From Qipengyuania vulgaris (lineage in GTDB: Bacteria; Pseudomonadota; Alphaproteobacteria; Sphingomonadales; Sphingomonadaceae): a DNA stretch of 64,000 nucleotides. The notes below the pieces were generated by a model that was given only the letters and a program-made list of their open reading frames with translations, made no database searches and was not told the DNA's origin. The stretch's first letter is position 1; every line of letters begins with the position of its first letter. Made by a program: the position numbers and the translations under genes. Positions 55,529-64,000 of this stretch are shown here, in pieces. The DNA lies in contig CCSI01000003.1 in NCBI GenBank assembly GCA_000756795.1, forward strand, positions 1 to 64,000, given 5' to 3'.

Positions 55529-57268
55529 TTACATCTCCTCCACCGCCTCGACACCCAGTATGCCGAGGCCGTTGCGGATTACCTGCCCGACCTGCGCCGC
55601 CACGAACAGGCGTGCGGCGGTCAGTTCGGCATCATCCTCCTGGATAATCCGCTTTGCCGCGTCATCGTTACCCGCATTCCAGAAACTGTGGAAGGCAGCG
55701 GCAAGGTCGCCGAGGAAAAACGCGATGCGGTGCGGCTCGCGCGCCTTGGCGGCAGCCTCCACCACGCGCGGGAATTGCGCAGCCTCGCGCACCAGAGCCA
55801 GCTCGTCCGCGCCGAGGCGGTCGAGGTTGGCATCGCTCGGCTCGACACCCGCCTTGCGCAGCGTGGAGCGGATGCGGGCATGCGCATATTGTAGGTAGAA
55901 GACCGGGTTGTCCTTGCTGGCCTCGACCACCTTGGCGAAGTCGAATTCCATCTGCGCTTCGGGCTTGCGGGTGAGCATGGTGAAACGCACCACGTCCTTG
56001 CCCACTTCCTTCACCACGTTTGCCAGCGTCACGAAGGTGCCGGCGCGCTTGGACATCTTCACCGGCTCGCCATTGCGGACGAGGTTCACCATCTGCACCA
56101 GCTTCACATCGAACGGCACATCGCGCCCCGCGCCCTTAGTCAGCGCGGCGACGGCGGCCTTGATGCGCTTGACCGTGCCTGCATGGTCCGCACCCCAGAT
56201 GTCGATGAGCGCATCGGCGCTTTCGGCCTTCTGGAAGTGATAGGCGAGGTCTGCGCCGAAATAGGTCCACGCGCCGTTCGACTTCTTTATGGGGCGGTCC
56301 TGGTCGTCGCCGAATTCGGTCGAGCGGAACAGCGGCAATTCGACCGGCTCCCAGTCTTCGGGAGGGGCCTTGCCCTTGGGCGCTTCGAGCACGCCGTCAT
56401 AGACGAAACCATGTTCGCGCAGCCACGCCTCGGCTTCCTCGGGCTTGCCCGCAGCCTGCAGCTTGGCCTCGGAGGAAAACAGGTCGTGATGAATGCCGAG
56501 CAGCGAGAGGTCCTCGCGAATCATGTCCATCATCGCGGCAACGGCACGCTCGCGGAACTGGACCAGCCACTCGCTTTCGGGCGCGTCCTTGTAGGCATCG
56601 CCGAATTCCTGTGCGAGCTTCTTGCCGACGGGAATGAGGTAATCGCCCGGGTAGAGGCCTTCAGGGATTGCACCAATATCCTCACCCAGCGCCTCGCGGT
56701 AACGCAGGTGCGCCGAGCGGGCGAGAACGTCCACCTGTCCGCCCGCATCGTTGACGTAATATTCGCGCGTGACCTTGTGGCCCGAGAATTCTAGCAATCC
56801 GGCCAGCGCATCGCCCACCACCGCACCGCGGCAGTGGCCCATGTGCATCGGCCCGGTCGGATTGGCCGAGACATATTCGACATTGACAACCTTGCCGCCG
56901 CCGACTTGCGAGCGACCGTAGTCTTCGCCCAGCGCGGCGATTGCTTTCAACTCGCGCAGCCATGCCTGTTCGGACAGGCGCAGGTTGATGAAGCCGGGTC
57001 CGGCAATGCTCGCCTCGGTGATATCGGGCTCGCGCTGCAGGTGCTCGACAATCAGTTCGGCAAGCGCGCGCGGATTGGTCTTGGCCTGCTTGGCCAGCAC
57101 CATGGCGGCATTGGTTGCAAGGTCGCCATGCGAAGGATCGCGGGGCGGCTCGACGGTTACGTTCGAACGGTTGGTCTCGGGCGGAAGGTGGCCTTCCATC
57201 TCGAGGGCGTTAAGAACGGCGTCGATTCTCGCCGCGAAACCGGCGTGCAGTGTCTGGATGTCGGACAT
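55529..57268 (-). CDS. argS: Arginyl-tRNA synthetase
   Basis: 579 aa class I aminoacyl-tRNA synthetase. The HIGH-type signature is [13 protein letters not shown] within [15 protein letters not shown], and the KMSKS-type motif is [16 protein letters not shown]. The C-terminal anticodon-binding helices are normal. There is no sign of truncation. It heads the argS-SPOR-nagZ-scpA-scpB-tatABC run. Confidence 0.97.
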   Translation of the reverse strand: MSDIQTLHAGFAARIDAVLNALEMEGHLPPETNRSNVTVEPPRDPSHGDLATNAAMVLAKQAKTNPRALAELIVEHLQREPDITEASIAGPGFINLRLSEQAWLRELKAIAALGEDYGRSQVGGGKVVNVEYVSANPTGPMHMGHCRGAVVGDALAGLLEFSGHKVTREYYVNDAGGQVDVLARSAHLRYREALGEDIGAIPEGLYPGDYLIPVGKKLAQEFGDAYKDAPESEWLVQFRERAVAAMMDMIREDLSLLGIHHDLFSSEAKLQAAGKPEEAEAWLREHGFVYDGVLEAPKGKAPPEDWEPVELPLFRSTEFGDDQDRPIKKSNGAWTYFGADLAYHFQKAESADALIDIWGADHAGTVKRIKAAVAALTKGAGRDVPFDVKLVQMVNLVRNGEPVKMSKRAGTFVTLANVVKEVGKDVVRFTMLTRKPEAQMEFDFAKVVEASKDNPVFYLQYAHARIRSTLRKAGVEPSDANLDRLGADELALVREAAQFPRVVEAAAKAREPHRIAFFLGDLAAAFHSFWNAGNDDAAKRIIQEDDAELTAARLFVAAQVGQVIRNGLGILGVEAVEEM

Positions 57269-57365
57269 GCACGCGCGCCTAGACGATTGGCGCAGAATCG
57301 CAAGATGCCATCCAGCGCTGGAGGGCTGGAAATCGCACCTCCATTATCTGGGTGGCGAAAACAGC

Positions 57366-58019
57366 TTAACGCGTGGCGTTGTACTTCAGCTGGTCCTGCG
57401 TGAGCTGGAATCCGACGAGCATCTCGAAGCTGGCGCGCTGGACAGCAGCACGCACTTCGGGATCGGCCAGCGGGTCGAGCGCGGCATCGGGGTCGCCCGG
57501 CTTGCGCTTGCGGGTGATTTTCTCGCGAATGTCGGCAGGAAGCGTGGCTTCGGCGCGGTCGACATAAGAGCCTGCCTTGCCGGTTGCCACGGCGCGCTCC
57601 GCACCATCGGCGAAGTTCAGGGTGACCGTGCCGACGCGCTTTGAAACGACGGCGCTGCCGCCCCGAAGCACGGTGGTGAAATAGGGCAGCTGCACGCTGC
57701 GCGCACCGCGCACATCGGTGCGGCGGGCGACGACGTTGAAGGTTGCCTCGGTATAGACGCGGTCGGTTGCCTCGTTGCAGGTCGAGGTGAGGTCGGTCAT
57801 CGCCGCGGTCACGTCGAGGTCGGCGAGCGTTTTCGAAGTCTCGCTGCGGAACAGCGTCACGTCGCCGGTGTAATCGGGGATGCCGACCGCCGGACAGGTC
57901 GTGCGCAGCGCGGTGATGCCAGCGCCGCCGGCGTCAACCACCAGTTCACCTGAAGACTTGCATCCTGCCAGCGCAAGACCCAGTCCAAGGGCAGTCAGGA
58001 GGCGAGTGCGAGTGTTCAT
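57366..58019 (-). CDS. Predicted lipoprotein of unknown function
   Basis: 217 aa. The signal peptide MNTRTRLLTALGLGLALAGC ends at a lipobox Cys (~20), so it is probably anchored in the outer membrane or inner-membrane outer face. The mature part is beta-rich and basic toward the end (REKITRKRKPGDP). No known domain is recognised. It is divergent from ispH across a 93-base spacer and follows argS on the minus strand, 97 bases after its start region; the spacer 57269-57365 holds nothing clear. Confidence 0.75.
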   Translation of the reverse strand: MNTRTRLLTALGLGLALAGCKSSGELVVDAGGAGITALRTTCPAVGIPDYTGDVTLFRSETSKTLADLDVTAAMTDLTSTCNEATDRVYTEATFNVVARRTDVRGARSVQLPYFTTVLRGGSAVVSKRVGTVTLNFADGAERAVATGKAGSYVDRAEATLPADIREKITRKRKPGDPDAALDPLADPEVRAAVQRASFEMLVGFQLTQDQLKYNATR

Positions 58020-58072
58020 ATCGGCGGCATTCCTCAAGTGTTCGTATGCACACCCCGCTTGGGGCGACGCGT

Positions 58073-58105
58073 CCCCTAGCTTGGCGCGATGCAAAGCGCT
58101 AGGGG
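58073..58105 (+). promoter_or_regulatory. Inverted repeat sequestering the ispH ribosome-binding site
   Basis: CCCCTAGC (58073-58080) and GCTAGGGG (58098-58105) form a perfect 8-bp stem with a 17-base loop. The right arm includes most of the AGGGGGG Shine-Dalgarno (58101-58107) just before the ATG at 58113. A smaller hairpin CCCC-GCTT-GGGG lies at 58053-58064. Pairing would mask the ribosome-binding site. Confidence 0.5.
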
Positions 58106-58112
58106 GGCGGTT

Positions 58113-59099
58113 ATGAACGCTCCCTTTCAATCCCCGAATGAAAATGGCGGCAATGCCGACCCGCGCCTGCCATTGAAGCTGCTGATTGCAGCGCCGCGCG
58201 GTTTTTGCGCCGGTGTCGACCGTGCCATCGAAATCGTCGAGCGCGCGCTCGAGAAGTATGGCGCGCCGGTCTATGTGCGGCACGAAATCGTCCACAACCG
58301 CTATGTGGTCGACAGCCTGAAGGCCAAGGGGGCGATTTTCGTCGAGGAACTGGACGAGGTGCCAGATGATGTGCCGGTGGTCTTTTCCGCGCACGGCGTG
58401 CCGAAATCGGTGCCTGCCGAGGCCGACCGCCGCAAGCTGCTCTATGTCGATGCGACCTGCCCGCTGGTCAGCAAGGTCCACCGCCAGGCCGAACGGCAGA
58501 TCGAAAAGGGCCAGCATATCCTCTTCATCGGGCACGCGGGCCATCCCGAAGTCATCGGCACGATGGGCCAGGTGCCCGAAGGCCAGATAACGCTGGTCGA
58601 AACGGTCGAGGACGTGGCCACCCTCCCCTTCACCGAAGAGGACGACCTCTCCTACCTAAGCCAGACCACGCTTTCGGTTGACGACACACACGAGATTATC
58701 GAGGCATTGGAAGCGCGCTATCCGCAAATCGTCGCGCCCAAGGCGGAGGACATTTGCTACGCCACCAGCAACCGGCAGGCGGCTGTAAAGATCATCGCGC
58801 CGTCGAGCGACCTCGTGCTGGTCATCGGTGCGCCCAATTCTTCCAACTCGTTGCGCCTCGTCGAAGTGGCCGAGCGGCTGGGCACTGATGCGAAGCTCAT
58901 CCAGCGCGCCGACGAGATCGAGCCGAAATGGCTGGAGGGCGTTGGAACACTCGGCCTCACTGCGGGTGCTTCGGCGCCCGAAAAGCTGGTCCGCGAGGTT
59001 GTCGACCGCTTGTCCGAATGGCGGCTCGTAGATGAGCATCCGGTGGTTTCGGCAGAAGAGAACATGATTTTCAAACTGCCCCGCCAGCTTACGGACTAA
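58113..59099 (+). CDS. ispH: 4-hydroxy-3-methylbut-2-enyl diphosphate reductase
   Basis: 328 aa Fe-S enzyme, last step of the MEP isoprenoid pathway, giving IPP and DMAPP. The three cluster cysteines are in [11 protein letters not shown] (Cys32), [12 protein letters not shown] and [23 protein letters not shown] and ASAPEKLV are also conserved. ATG at 58113 has the strong AGGGGGG upstream; the ATG at 58089 is less likely. It leads ispH-thrB-rnhA. Confidence 0.96.
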   Translation: MNAPFQSPNENGGNADPRLPLKLLIAAPRGFCAGVDRAIEIVERALEKYGAPVYVRHEIVHNRYVVDSLKAKGAIFVEELDEVPDDVPVVFSAHGVPKSVPAEADRRKLLYVDATCPLVSKVHRQAERQIEKGQHILFIGHAGHPEVIGTMGQVPEGQITLVETVEDVATLPFTEEDDLSYLSQTTLSVDDTHEIIEALEARYPQIVAPKAEDICYATSNRQAAVKIIAPSSDLVLVIGAPNSSNSLRLVEVAERLGTDAKLIQRADEIEPKWLEGVGTLGLTAGASAPEKLVREVVDRLSEWRLVDEHPVVSAEENMIFKLPRQLTD

Positions 59100-59111
59100 T
59101 CGGCCGAACAG

Positions 59112-60068
59112 GTGGCGGTCTACACCCATCTCGGCGCGGAACAACTCGCGCGGCTAATTGCCGAATACGACGTCGGCGAACTGGTCTCGGCCAAAGGCAT
59201 TGCCGAAGGCGTATCCAATTCGAACTGGCTGCTGGAGACGACCGGCGGGCGGTTCATCCTCACCATGTACGAGCGGCGCATCGATATTGCGCAGCTGCCC
59301 TTCTTCTTGCGATTGCTCGACCACCTTGCGGCGGCTGGCTGCGCGGTCCCGGCAACCATCCATGACGGTTCGGGCGAAGCGCTGAGGGAGGTCGATGGCA
59401 AGGCGGTGGCGCTTATCGAGTTCCTACCCGGTGTCTCGCCGAACGAACCGACACCTGCGCAAGCTCGTGCGGTGGGTGCAGCGCTGGCGCGGGTGCATCT
59501 GGCAGCCAAGGATTTTGCTCCGCGGCGCGCGAACGACTTAGCCCCGAAAGACACCTCGCTCATCCTCGACAAGTGCGGAACCGATGCCCTGCACTCCATC
59601 GATGCGGCTTTGCCCGAGGTTTCCGAAAGGGCGTATCGTGTGGTCGAGCAATGGCCGGACAACCTGCCGCGCTCCATCATCCATTCCGACCTCTTTCCCG
59701 ACAACGTCCTGATGCTGGGCGAGGAGGTTTCGGGGATGATCGACTTCTATTTCGCCGCGCACGACATGATGGCTTACGACCTCGCCGTGACCCATGCCGC
59801 CTGGTGTTTCGACAAAAGCGGCGAGCGTTTCGACAAGACTGTCGGCAAGGCACTGGTCGAGGGTTACGAGAGCGTCCGCGCGCTGGAACCTGATGAGCGC
59901 GAGGCGCTGCCAATACTGGCCGAAGGTGCCTGCCTGCGCTTCGTCGCCAGCCGCTCGGAGGACTGGCTCGACACGCCCGCCGATGCGCATGTGCTGCGCA
60001 AGGATCCGATGGATTTCGTCCGCCGGTGGGATTTCTACCGTGATCAAGGCGCTGCGGCATTTGCCTGA
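59112..60068 (+). CDS. thrB: Homoserine kinase (APH-fold type)
   Basis: 318 aa, phosphorylates homoserine in threonine synthesis. It is of the aminoglycoside-phosphotransferase fold used by alphaproteobacteria and pseudomonads, not the GHMP type. [21 protein letters not shown] opens the N-lobe; the catalytic loop is [14 protein letters not shown] and [18 protein letters not shown] holds the metal Asp. The start is GTG at 59112, twelve bases after the ispH stop codon. Confidence 0.94.
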   Translation: MAVYTHLGAEQLARLIAEYDVGELVSAKGIAEGVSNSNWLLETTGGRFILTMYERRIDIAQLPFFLRLLDHLAAAGCAVPATIHDGSGEALREVDGKAVALIEFLPGVSPNEPTPAQARAVGAALARVHLAAKDFAPRRANDLAPKDTSLILDKCGTDALHSIDAALPEVSERAYRVVEQWPDNLPRSIIHSDLFPDNVLMLGEEVSGMIDFYFAAHDMMAYDLAVTHAAWCFDKSGERFDKTVGKALVEGYESVRALEPDEREALPILAEGACLRFVASRSEDWLDTPADAHVLRKDPMDFVRRWDFYRDQGAAAFA

Positions 60069-60096
60069 ACGCAGGCAGGCGCTAGAGACGCGCGCG

Positions 60097-60546
60097 ATGA
60101 AGACAGTCGAGATTTTCACCGATGGTGCCTGCAAGGGCAATCCCGGCCCGGGCGGCTGGGGCGTGCTGCTGCGCATGGGCGCGCATGAGAAGGAAATGTC
60201 CGGCGGCGAGGCCGAGACGACCAACAACCGCATGGAAATGACCGCGGCCATCCGCGCGCTCGAAGCGCTGCGCGAACCGTGCGAGGTGCGGCTGCATACC
60301 GACAGCACCTACGTCATCGATGGCATCACCAAGTGGATTCACGGTTGGAAGAAGAAGGGCTGGAAAAATTCGGCCAAGAAGCCGGTGGTCAATGAAGACC
60401 TGTGGCGCGAACTCGATGCTCTGCGCGGCAAGCACCAGGTGACCTGGCACTGGGTCAAGGGCCACTCCGGTCATGCAGAAAACGAGCGTGTGGACCAGCT
60501 CGCCAGCGACGCGGCCGAAGCCATCGCCGCTGGCGAAGATTGTTAG
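60097..60546 (+). CDS. rnhA: Ribonuclease HI
   Basis: 149 aa. Cleaves RNA in RNA-DNA hybrids. The acidic active-site residues are visible: Asp9 in [14 protein letters not shown], Glu47 in [10 protein letters not shown], Asp69 in [10 protein letters not shown] and the C-terminal Asp in [12 protein letters not shown]. The His in [12 protein letters not shown] is also present. The ATG at 60097 is right; the upstream open frame is thrB's shadow. Confidence 0.96.
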   Translation: MKTVEIFTDGACKGNPGPGGWGVLLRMGAHEKEMSGGEAETTNNRMEMTAAIRALEALREPCEVRLHTDSTYVIDGITKWIHGWKKKGWKNSAKKPVVNEDLWRELDALRGKHQVTWHWVKGHSGHAENERVDQLASDAAEAIAAGEDC

Positions 60547-60562
60547 GGTCAGGCCCTAAAGA

Positions 60563-60739
60563 TCAGCTTTCGTCGACGGTGTCCGCGCCGGGGCCGTTCT
60601 TCTTGATAGATTCAATGGCGTTCTTGGCGCTGGCCTTGGAACTGTAACCCTCGGTCCAGAAGATGGCTTCCGAATTATACATGAAATAGGCGACGAACTC
60701 GCCAGCCTTGTTCTTCTTGATCTTGAAATGGTGCGCCAT
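60563..60739 (-). CDS. YegP/DUF1508-type small protein
   Basis: 58 aa. The sequence has the YegP-repeat pattern, KKNKAGEFVAYFMYNSEAIF with YSSKASAKNAIESIKKN after it, corresponding to a single YegP unit. The function is unknown. GGAGG about seven bases upstream of the ATG at 60739 decides the start over an upstream codon at 60775. It is convergent with rnhA. Confidence 0.8.
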   Translation of the reverse strand: MAHHFKIKKNKAGEFVAYFMYNSEAIFWTEGYSSKASAKNAIESIKKNGPGADTVDES

Positions 60740-60798
60740 CTTGCGGCCTCCTGTCCACGTTATCGGGACGGCCACCCTAACAAATGATGCGCGCTTGG

Positions 60799-61896
60799 CT
60801 AGTGGAAGCGGGCCGGGTCATAAAGCGAGGCGTCGAGCCGCCGTGTCATCTCGTCGCGTTCGAGGCCCAACAACAATTGCGCAGCGAGACGCGCGGCGGC
60901 GGGGGAGGTCTGGATGCCGTATCCGCCCTGCCCTGCGAACCATGCGAAACCTTCGACTTTCGGGTCCCAGCCGTAGACCGGCAGGCGGTCGGGCGCGAAG
61001 CTGCGCAGGCCAGCCCAGCGGCGCTCGACTACCTCGACTCGCCATGTGACAACCTTCTCTAGGCGGTCGATGGCCTCGGCCACGGTCAGTTCCTGGGGCG
61101 CGGCATCGCAAGGCGCGCTCGGCTGCTCATCATGCGGGCTGAGCCACAAGCGGCCAGCCTCGGGCTTGAAATAGAATCGGCCCGATATGTCGAGCACGAG
61201 CGGCTGGTCGGGATCGGGTGCAGGATTGGTTCGCAGTTGCGCGACCGTGCGCAACAGCGGCTGGATCCCGAGCGCCCGTGCCCCGGCCATTTGCGCAATC
61301 GTGTCGGCCCATGCACCGGCAGCGTTCACCAGATTGGCGGACGCAAAATTGCGCCCATCCTCGCACCCGATGACCCACGCGCCTTCTGATTTTTCAATAT
61401 GCGAGACGCGAGCGCGGCACTCGAGCTGGACGCCAGCCTTGCGTGCGCGGGCCAGGTAATGCGCATGGAGACCAGCCACATCGATATCCGCGCAGGCAGG
61501 CTCCCAGACGGCGCCAGTCCAGTCCTCGCGCAAGCCGTCGATGCGCTTCTCCAGCCCCGCCCTGTCCAATCTTTCGATTGTCGCCCCGGTTTTGCCGAAG
61601 CGCTCCATGAAGGCATCGAGTTCGCCCGCATCCTCCTCGCGCCCGATGTAGAGCGCGCCGCGCCGGGTGAGGAAGCCGTTGTCGCGCAAATAATCGCCCG
61701 AGGCGAGCGTCAGCGGCACGAGTTCGGGGCCGCCGTAACATTCCTCCCAGAACGCCGCCGAACGTCCGGTAGCGTGGTAGCCGGGCCGGTCCTCGGCTTC
61801 GAGCAACAGCACGCGCGCCCCGCTCTCGGCCAGTTCGGCCGCGAGGCTGGCTCCGGCTATGCCGGCTCCGATCAGGGCGAAATCGCAGGTGGTCAC
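60799..61896 (-). CDS. FAD-dependent oxidoreductase (DAO family)
   Basis: 365 aa. The N-terminal dinucleotide fold ALIGAGIAGASLAAELAE binds FAD and WFAGQGGYGIQTSPAAARLA is the second FAD motif. DAO-type oxidases act on D-amino acids, sarcosine or hydroxy acids; ATGRSAAFWEECYGG after the first helix resembles the family, but the substrate is not identifiable. The start GTG at 61896 overlaps the hydrolase stop codon, so the two form an operon. Confidence 0.88.
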   Translation of the reverse strand: MTTCDFALIGAGIAGASLAAELAESGARVLLLEAEDRPGYHATGRSAAFWEECYGGPELVPLTLASGDYLRDNGFLTRRGALYIGREEDAGELDAFMERFGKTGATIERLDRAGLEKRIDGLREDWTGAVWEPACADIDVAGLHAHYLARARKAGVQLECRARVSHIEKSEGAWVIGCEDGRNFASANLVNAAGAWADTIAQMAGARALGIQPLLRTVAQLRTNPAPDPDQPLVLDISGRFYFKPEAGRLWLSPHDEQPSAPCDAAPQELTVAEAIDRLEKVVTWRVEVVERRWAGLRSFAPDRLPVYGWDPKVEGFAWFAGQGGYGIQTSPAAARLAAQLLLGLERDEMTRRLDASLYDPARFH

Positions 61897-62855
61897 GATT
61901 GCGGAGGTGCTACCCGATCGAGGAAATCGGCGATGGCGTCCATCGCGCGATCGCGGACCTCGGGCACTTCGCGCAGGATTTCATGGTGAGCCTCGTCGCC
62001 GAACTCGACCAGTTCGCCATTCGGCAGCCGCCCAGCGGCACGCGCTGCAGCATCGTGCTTCACCAGCTTGTCGCTCCTGGTGGAGACAACGAGGACCGGT
62101 GTGGACACCTTCTCCATGACATCCGGCGCTTCCAGTTCGCGGGTCGATGCATAAGCACGCTCCACCCAGCCCCAGCTGCCTGGCCCCATCGCCAATTCGG
62201 GCCGCGTCTCGCGCCAGTAGAGTTCGTCTTCGTAACGCGCATCGTCATGGGTGAGCAGGTCGCGCCGGCGCGAGGGCATTTCGCCCGGCTTCTCGCTCCA
62301 TTTCCAGGCCGGGCGCTTGGGCGAACCGATCCGCGTCATCACGCGCGCGACCGAATGCAGCACCGCGAGAGGCAGTGGCGGCCCGGCCATGCCGAGCATG
62401 GGGGCCGAAAGCACCATGGCATCAGGGTCGACCGCCCCATCGATAAGCGCCCGCGTTACGATATGCCCGCCCATCGAGTGCGCGATAAGGACATGCGGCC
62501 CCGGAGCTTCTGCTTTCCATGCCGTCCAGAAATGCGCGAGGTCGGCGACCCATGTGTCGAAATCATCGACATGGCCGGTCAGCGCATCGTCACCCAACCG
62601 CCCCGAGCCAGCCTGACCGCGCCAGTCGGCAGCCGTTACCTTCCAGCCCGCGCGATGCCATTCCTCAAGGCTCTCGAGATATTTTTCGTAGAAGTCTCCG
62701 CGTCCCGGCAGGAACAGCAATGAGCCGCGCTTTCCGCCGCCTTCGCCGGGCCAGTCTATACGGCGCAACTCGTGCCCGTCTTCGGCCTGCCAGCCGCTTT
62801 CCACGGCGTGCGCAGGGATGCTCCTGCGGTCGAAGCCTTCGCCGCTGCGGTTCAT
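61893..62855 (-). CDS. Alpha/beta hydrolase
   Basis: 320 aa. Hydrolase fold with the nucleophile elbow LIAHSMGGHIVTRA, the acid in VVSTRSDKLV and a catalytic His near FGDEAHHEIL. LFLPGRGDFYEKYLESLEEW at the N-terminus resembles monoacylglycerol lipase/lysophospholipase relatives (PldB-like). ATG at 62855 (MNRSGEGFDRRS) is used because earlier codons in the open frame lack homology; the real start could be a few codons away. It is divergent from cpaA. Confidence 0.85.
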   Translation of the reverse strand: MNRSGEGFDRRSIPAHAVESGWQAEDGHELRRIDWPGEGGGKRGSLLFLPGRGDFYEKYLESLEEWHRAGWKVTAADWRGQAGSGRLGDDALTGHVDDFDTWVADLAHFWTAWKAEAPGPHVLIAHSMGGHIVTRALIDGAVDPDAMVLSAPMLGMAGPPLPLAVLHSVARVMTRIGSPKRPAWKWSEKPGEMPSRRRDLLTHDDARYEDELYWRETRPELAMGPGSWGWVERAYASTRELEAPDVMEKVSTPVLVVSTRSDKLVKHDAAARAAGRLPNGELVEFGDEAHHEILREVPEVRDRAMDAIADFLDRVAPPQS

Positions 62856-62963
62856 GCTGGTATCGGGGATGGAAGCCTCCGTGGCGAAATGAGGGGCATG
62901 GTTACTCTTTGGTAAGCATGTTTCTGTAGCTCTGCTGCCTATTCGATATTCGCAGGGCAGGTC

Positions 62964-63677
62964 ATGGACCAAGAGATTCTCAACTATGTGCTACTCGGCG
63001 CCTTGGCAATGGCGCTGCTGGTTGCGGCGTTCACCGATTTGAAAAGCCGCACCATCGCCAACAAGCTGAACATCGCGATTGCCGCAGGCGCGCCGCTTTA
63101 CTGGTGGGCGAGTGGCCTGCCGCTGTGGCCGGGTGTTGGTTACCAGCTCGGCATCGCGGCCATCACCTTTGCGGTGTGCGCATTGTTCTTCGCCATCCGC
63201 CAGATGGGCGGCGGCGATGTGAAACTGCTGACCGCACTCGCGCTGTGGTTCCCGCCGAGCAACTTCCTTGGCCTCGTGCTCATCATGGCGATGCTCGGCT
63301 GGGTGCTGACGCTGGCCATGGGCATCTGGGGCGTAGCGCATTCGCGTGTCGTCGGCGCGAAGCCGGTGCGCGACACCACGCTGCTGATTGCCTGCACGCT
63401 GGTGGCGGCCAATTTCGCTAGCGCCGTGCTGGGCGGCCCGAAGCTGGCCGTGCCGCAGTTGCTCATCGATTCGCTCGGGTCCAACCCGACGACTGCAATA
63501 TTCATCGCGATGCTGCCGATTGCCATCCTGGCCATCGTCACGCTCGCCTCCATCCGCATCATCCGCCGGCACGACCACCAGCCGCGTGTTCCCTACGGCC
63601 TCGCCATCTCGATGGCCGGCCTGTGGATAGTCGGCGGCGGGATAATCGCGGGAATGTCGAGCGGCGCAGTCGGCTGA
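62964..63677 (+). CDS. cpaA: Prepilin peptidase CpaA (A24 family)
   Basis: 237 aa membrane aspartic protease with about six transmembrane segments. It processes Flp pilins. The catalytic Asp residues lie in VAAFTDLKSRTIANKL and RQMGGGDVKLLTALALW. It starts the tight-adherence (cpa/tad) gene set, with cpaB 91 bases further. The spacer contains TTTTAACCAATC, a possible CtrA half-site, as cpa genes are CtrA-controlled in Caulobacter. Confidence 0.93.
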   Translation: MDQEILNYVLLGALAMALLVAAFTDLKSRTIANKLNIAIAAGAPLYWWASGLPLWPGVGYQLGIAAITFAVCALFFAIRQMGGGDVKLLTALALWFPPSNFLGLVLIMAMLGWVLTLAMGIWGVAHSRVVGAKPVRDTTLLIACTLVAANFASAVLGGPKLAVPQLLIDSLGSNPTTAIFIAMLPIAILAIVTLASIRIIRRHDHQPRVPYGLAISMAGLWIVGGGIIAGMSSGAVG

Positions 63678-63768
63678 AACCCGATTTTAACCAATCGCCA
63701 CTTAGAGATGGAAACCATAGCTGCCCGCACACGAATCCAAGCGGGCCATACGAGGGGGCTTAAAAGCC

Positions 63769-64000
63769 ATGGATAGGAAGAAGCTTGTTCTGCTGGTTGG
63801 CGCACTGGTCGTTGCGATCGGTACCGCACTTGTCGCCCGCAGCATGTTCGCAGGAGCAGCCGCTCCGCAGGCAGAGGCCGCTGCGGTGGTCGAAGCACAG
63901 GGACCCAAGATTCTCGTCGCGCAGCGTGGCCTGCCGGCGGGCACCATCATCACGGCTGATGCCATCGGCTTCCAGCTGTGGCCCGAAGAACTGGTGCAGG
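63769..64000 (+). CDS. cpaB: Flp pilus assembly protein CpaB (partial, runs off window)
   Basis: The first 77 codons are visible. A short basic start is followed by one transmembrane helix (LVLLVGALVVAIGTALVA), an Ala-rich linker and the beginning of a SAF domain (ILVAQRGLPAGTIITADAI). CpaB is the periplasmic/inner-membrane component that joins the secretin in the tight-adherence pilus. The ATG at 63769 fits the family. Confidence 0.9.
   Translation, partial: MDRKKLVLLVGALVVAIGTALVARSMFAGAAAPQAEAAAVVEAQGPKILVAQRGLPAGTIITADAIGFQLWPEELVQ

Overview
The window is a gene-dense, GC-rich chromosomal segment with about 63 protein genes. No rRNA, tRNA, insertion sequence, prophage or CRISPR array was found. 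The gene set points to an alphaproteobacterium, most likely in the Sphingomonadales (Erythrobacter/Qipengyuania-like). The supporting features are the complete dcw cluster without lpxC, the argS-SPOR-nagZ-scpA-scpB-tatABC cluster, glnB-glnA, ispH-thrB-rnhA, possible CtrA and CcrM (GANTC) motifs in promoters, and Cpa/Flp pilus genes at the right edge. The assignment to an order is inference from gene content.

Region 1 (1-22729, minus strand). This is the division and cell wall cluster, transcribed right to left: mraZ, rsmH, ftsL, ftsI, murE, murF, mraY, murD, ftsW, murG, murC, murB, ddl, ftsQ, ftsA, ftsZ. Almost every junction is a stop/start overlap of a few bases. The one real gap is a 138-base spacer before ftsZ, which holds a 9-bp inverted repeat, a GANTC site and a TTAACC motif. 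After ftsZ come a TPR/SPOR protein with two tandem SPOR domains, a YbjN-like protein, a Bax-inhibitor-1-like membrane protein and the start of a lipoprotein. The 358-base spacer upstream of mraZ carries two arrays of CGGGA-like boxes spaced about 10 bp apart, the strongest regulatory signal in the window and probably the binding sites of MraZ.

Region 2 (23088-33904). This part is mixed housekeeping. It holds an unusual lipoprotein with a membrane partner, cysteine synthase with a ferredoxin, an AlkA-type glycosylase, an SDR, pterin dehydratase, ccmAB, a J-domain protein with a winged-helix-like tail, map, a DUF3298-type lipoprotein, an M17 aminopeptidase, an SH3-like protein and argC.

Region 3 (33905-40354). 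The nitrogen pair glnB-glnA lies behind a near-consensus sigma-54 promoter and ends at a hairpin terminator. It is followed by a double PilZ protein, then an XRE regulator with a membrane protein preceded by three evenly spaced palindromes and divergent from a GH24 lysozyme, then a Gly/Asn-rich secreted protein and a fasciclin lipoprotein.

Region 4 (40365-64000). This holds the outer-membrane assembly pair tamA/tamB, the protein-degradation tagger bpt, threonine ammonia-lyase, an exported amidohydrolase, tatABC, scpAB, nagZ, a SPOR protein, argS, a lipoprotein, ispH (with a hairpin over its ribosome-binding site), thrB, rnhA, a YegP-like protein, an FAD oxidoreductase, an alpha/beta hydrolase, cpaA and a truncated cpaB.

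In overview, the left third builds and divides the cell wall. Two SPOR proteins, NagZ and the lysozyme also act on, or bind, peptidoglycan. The right part serves export, chromosome condensation and outer-membrane assembly. The window is mostly conserved core genome. The novelty lies mainly in regulatory DNA and a few uncharacterised small genes.
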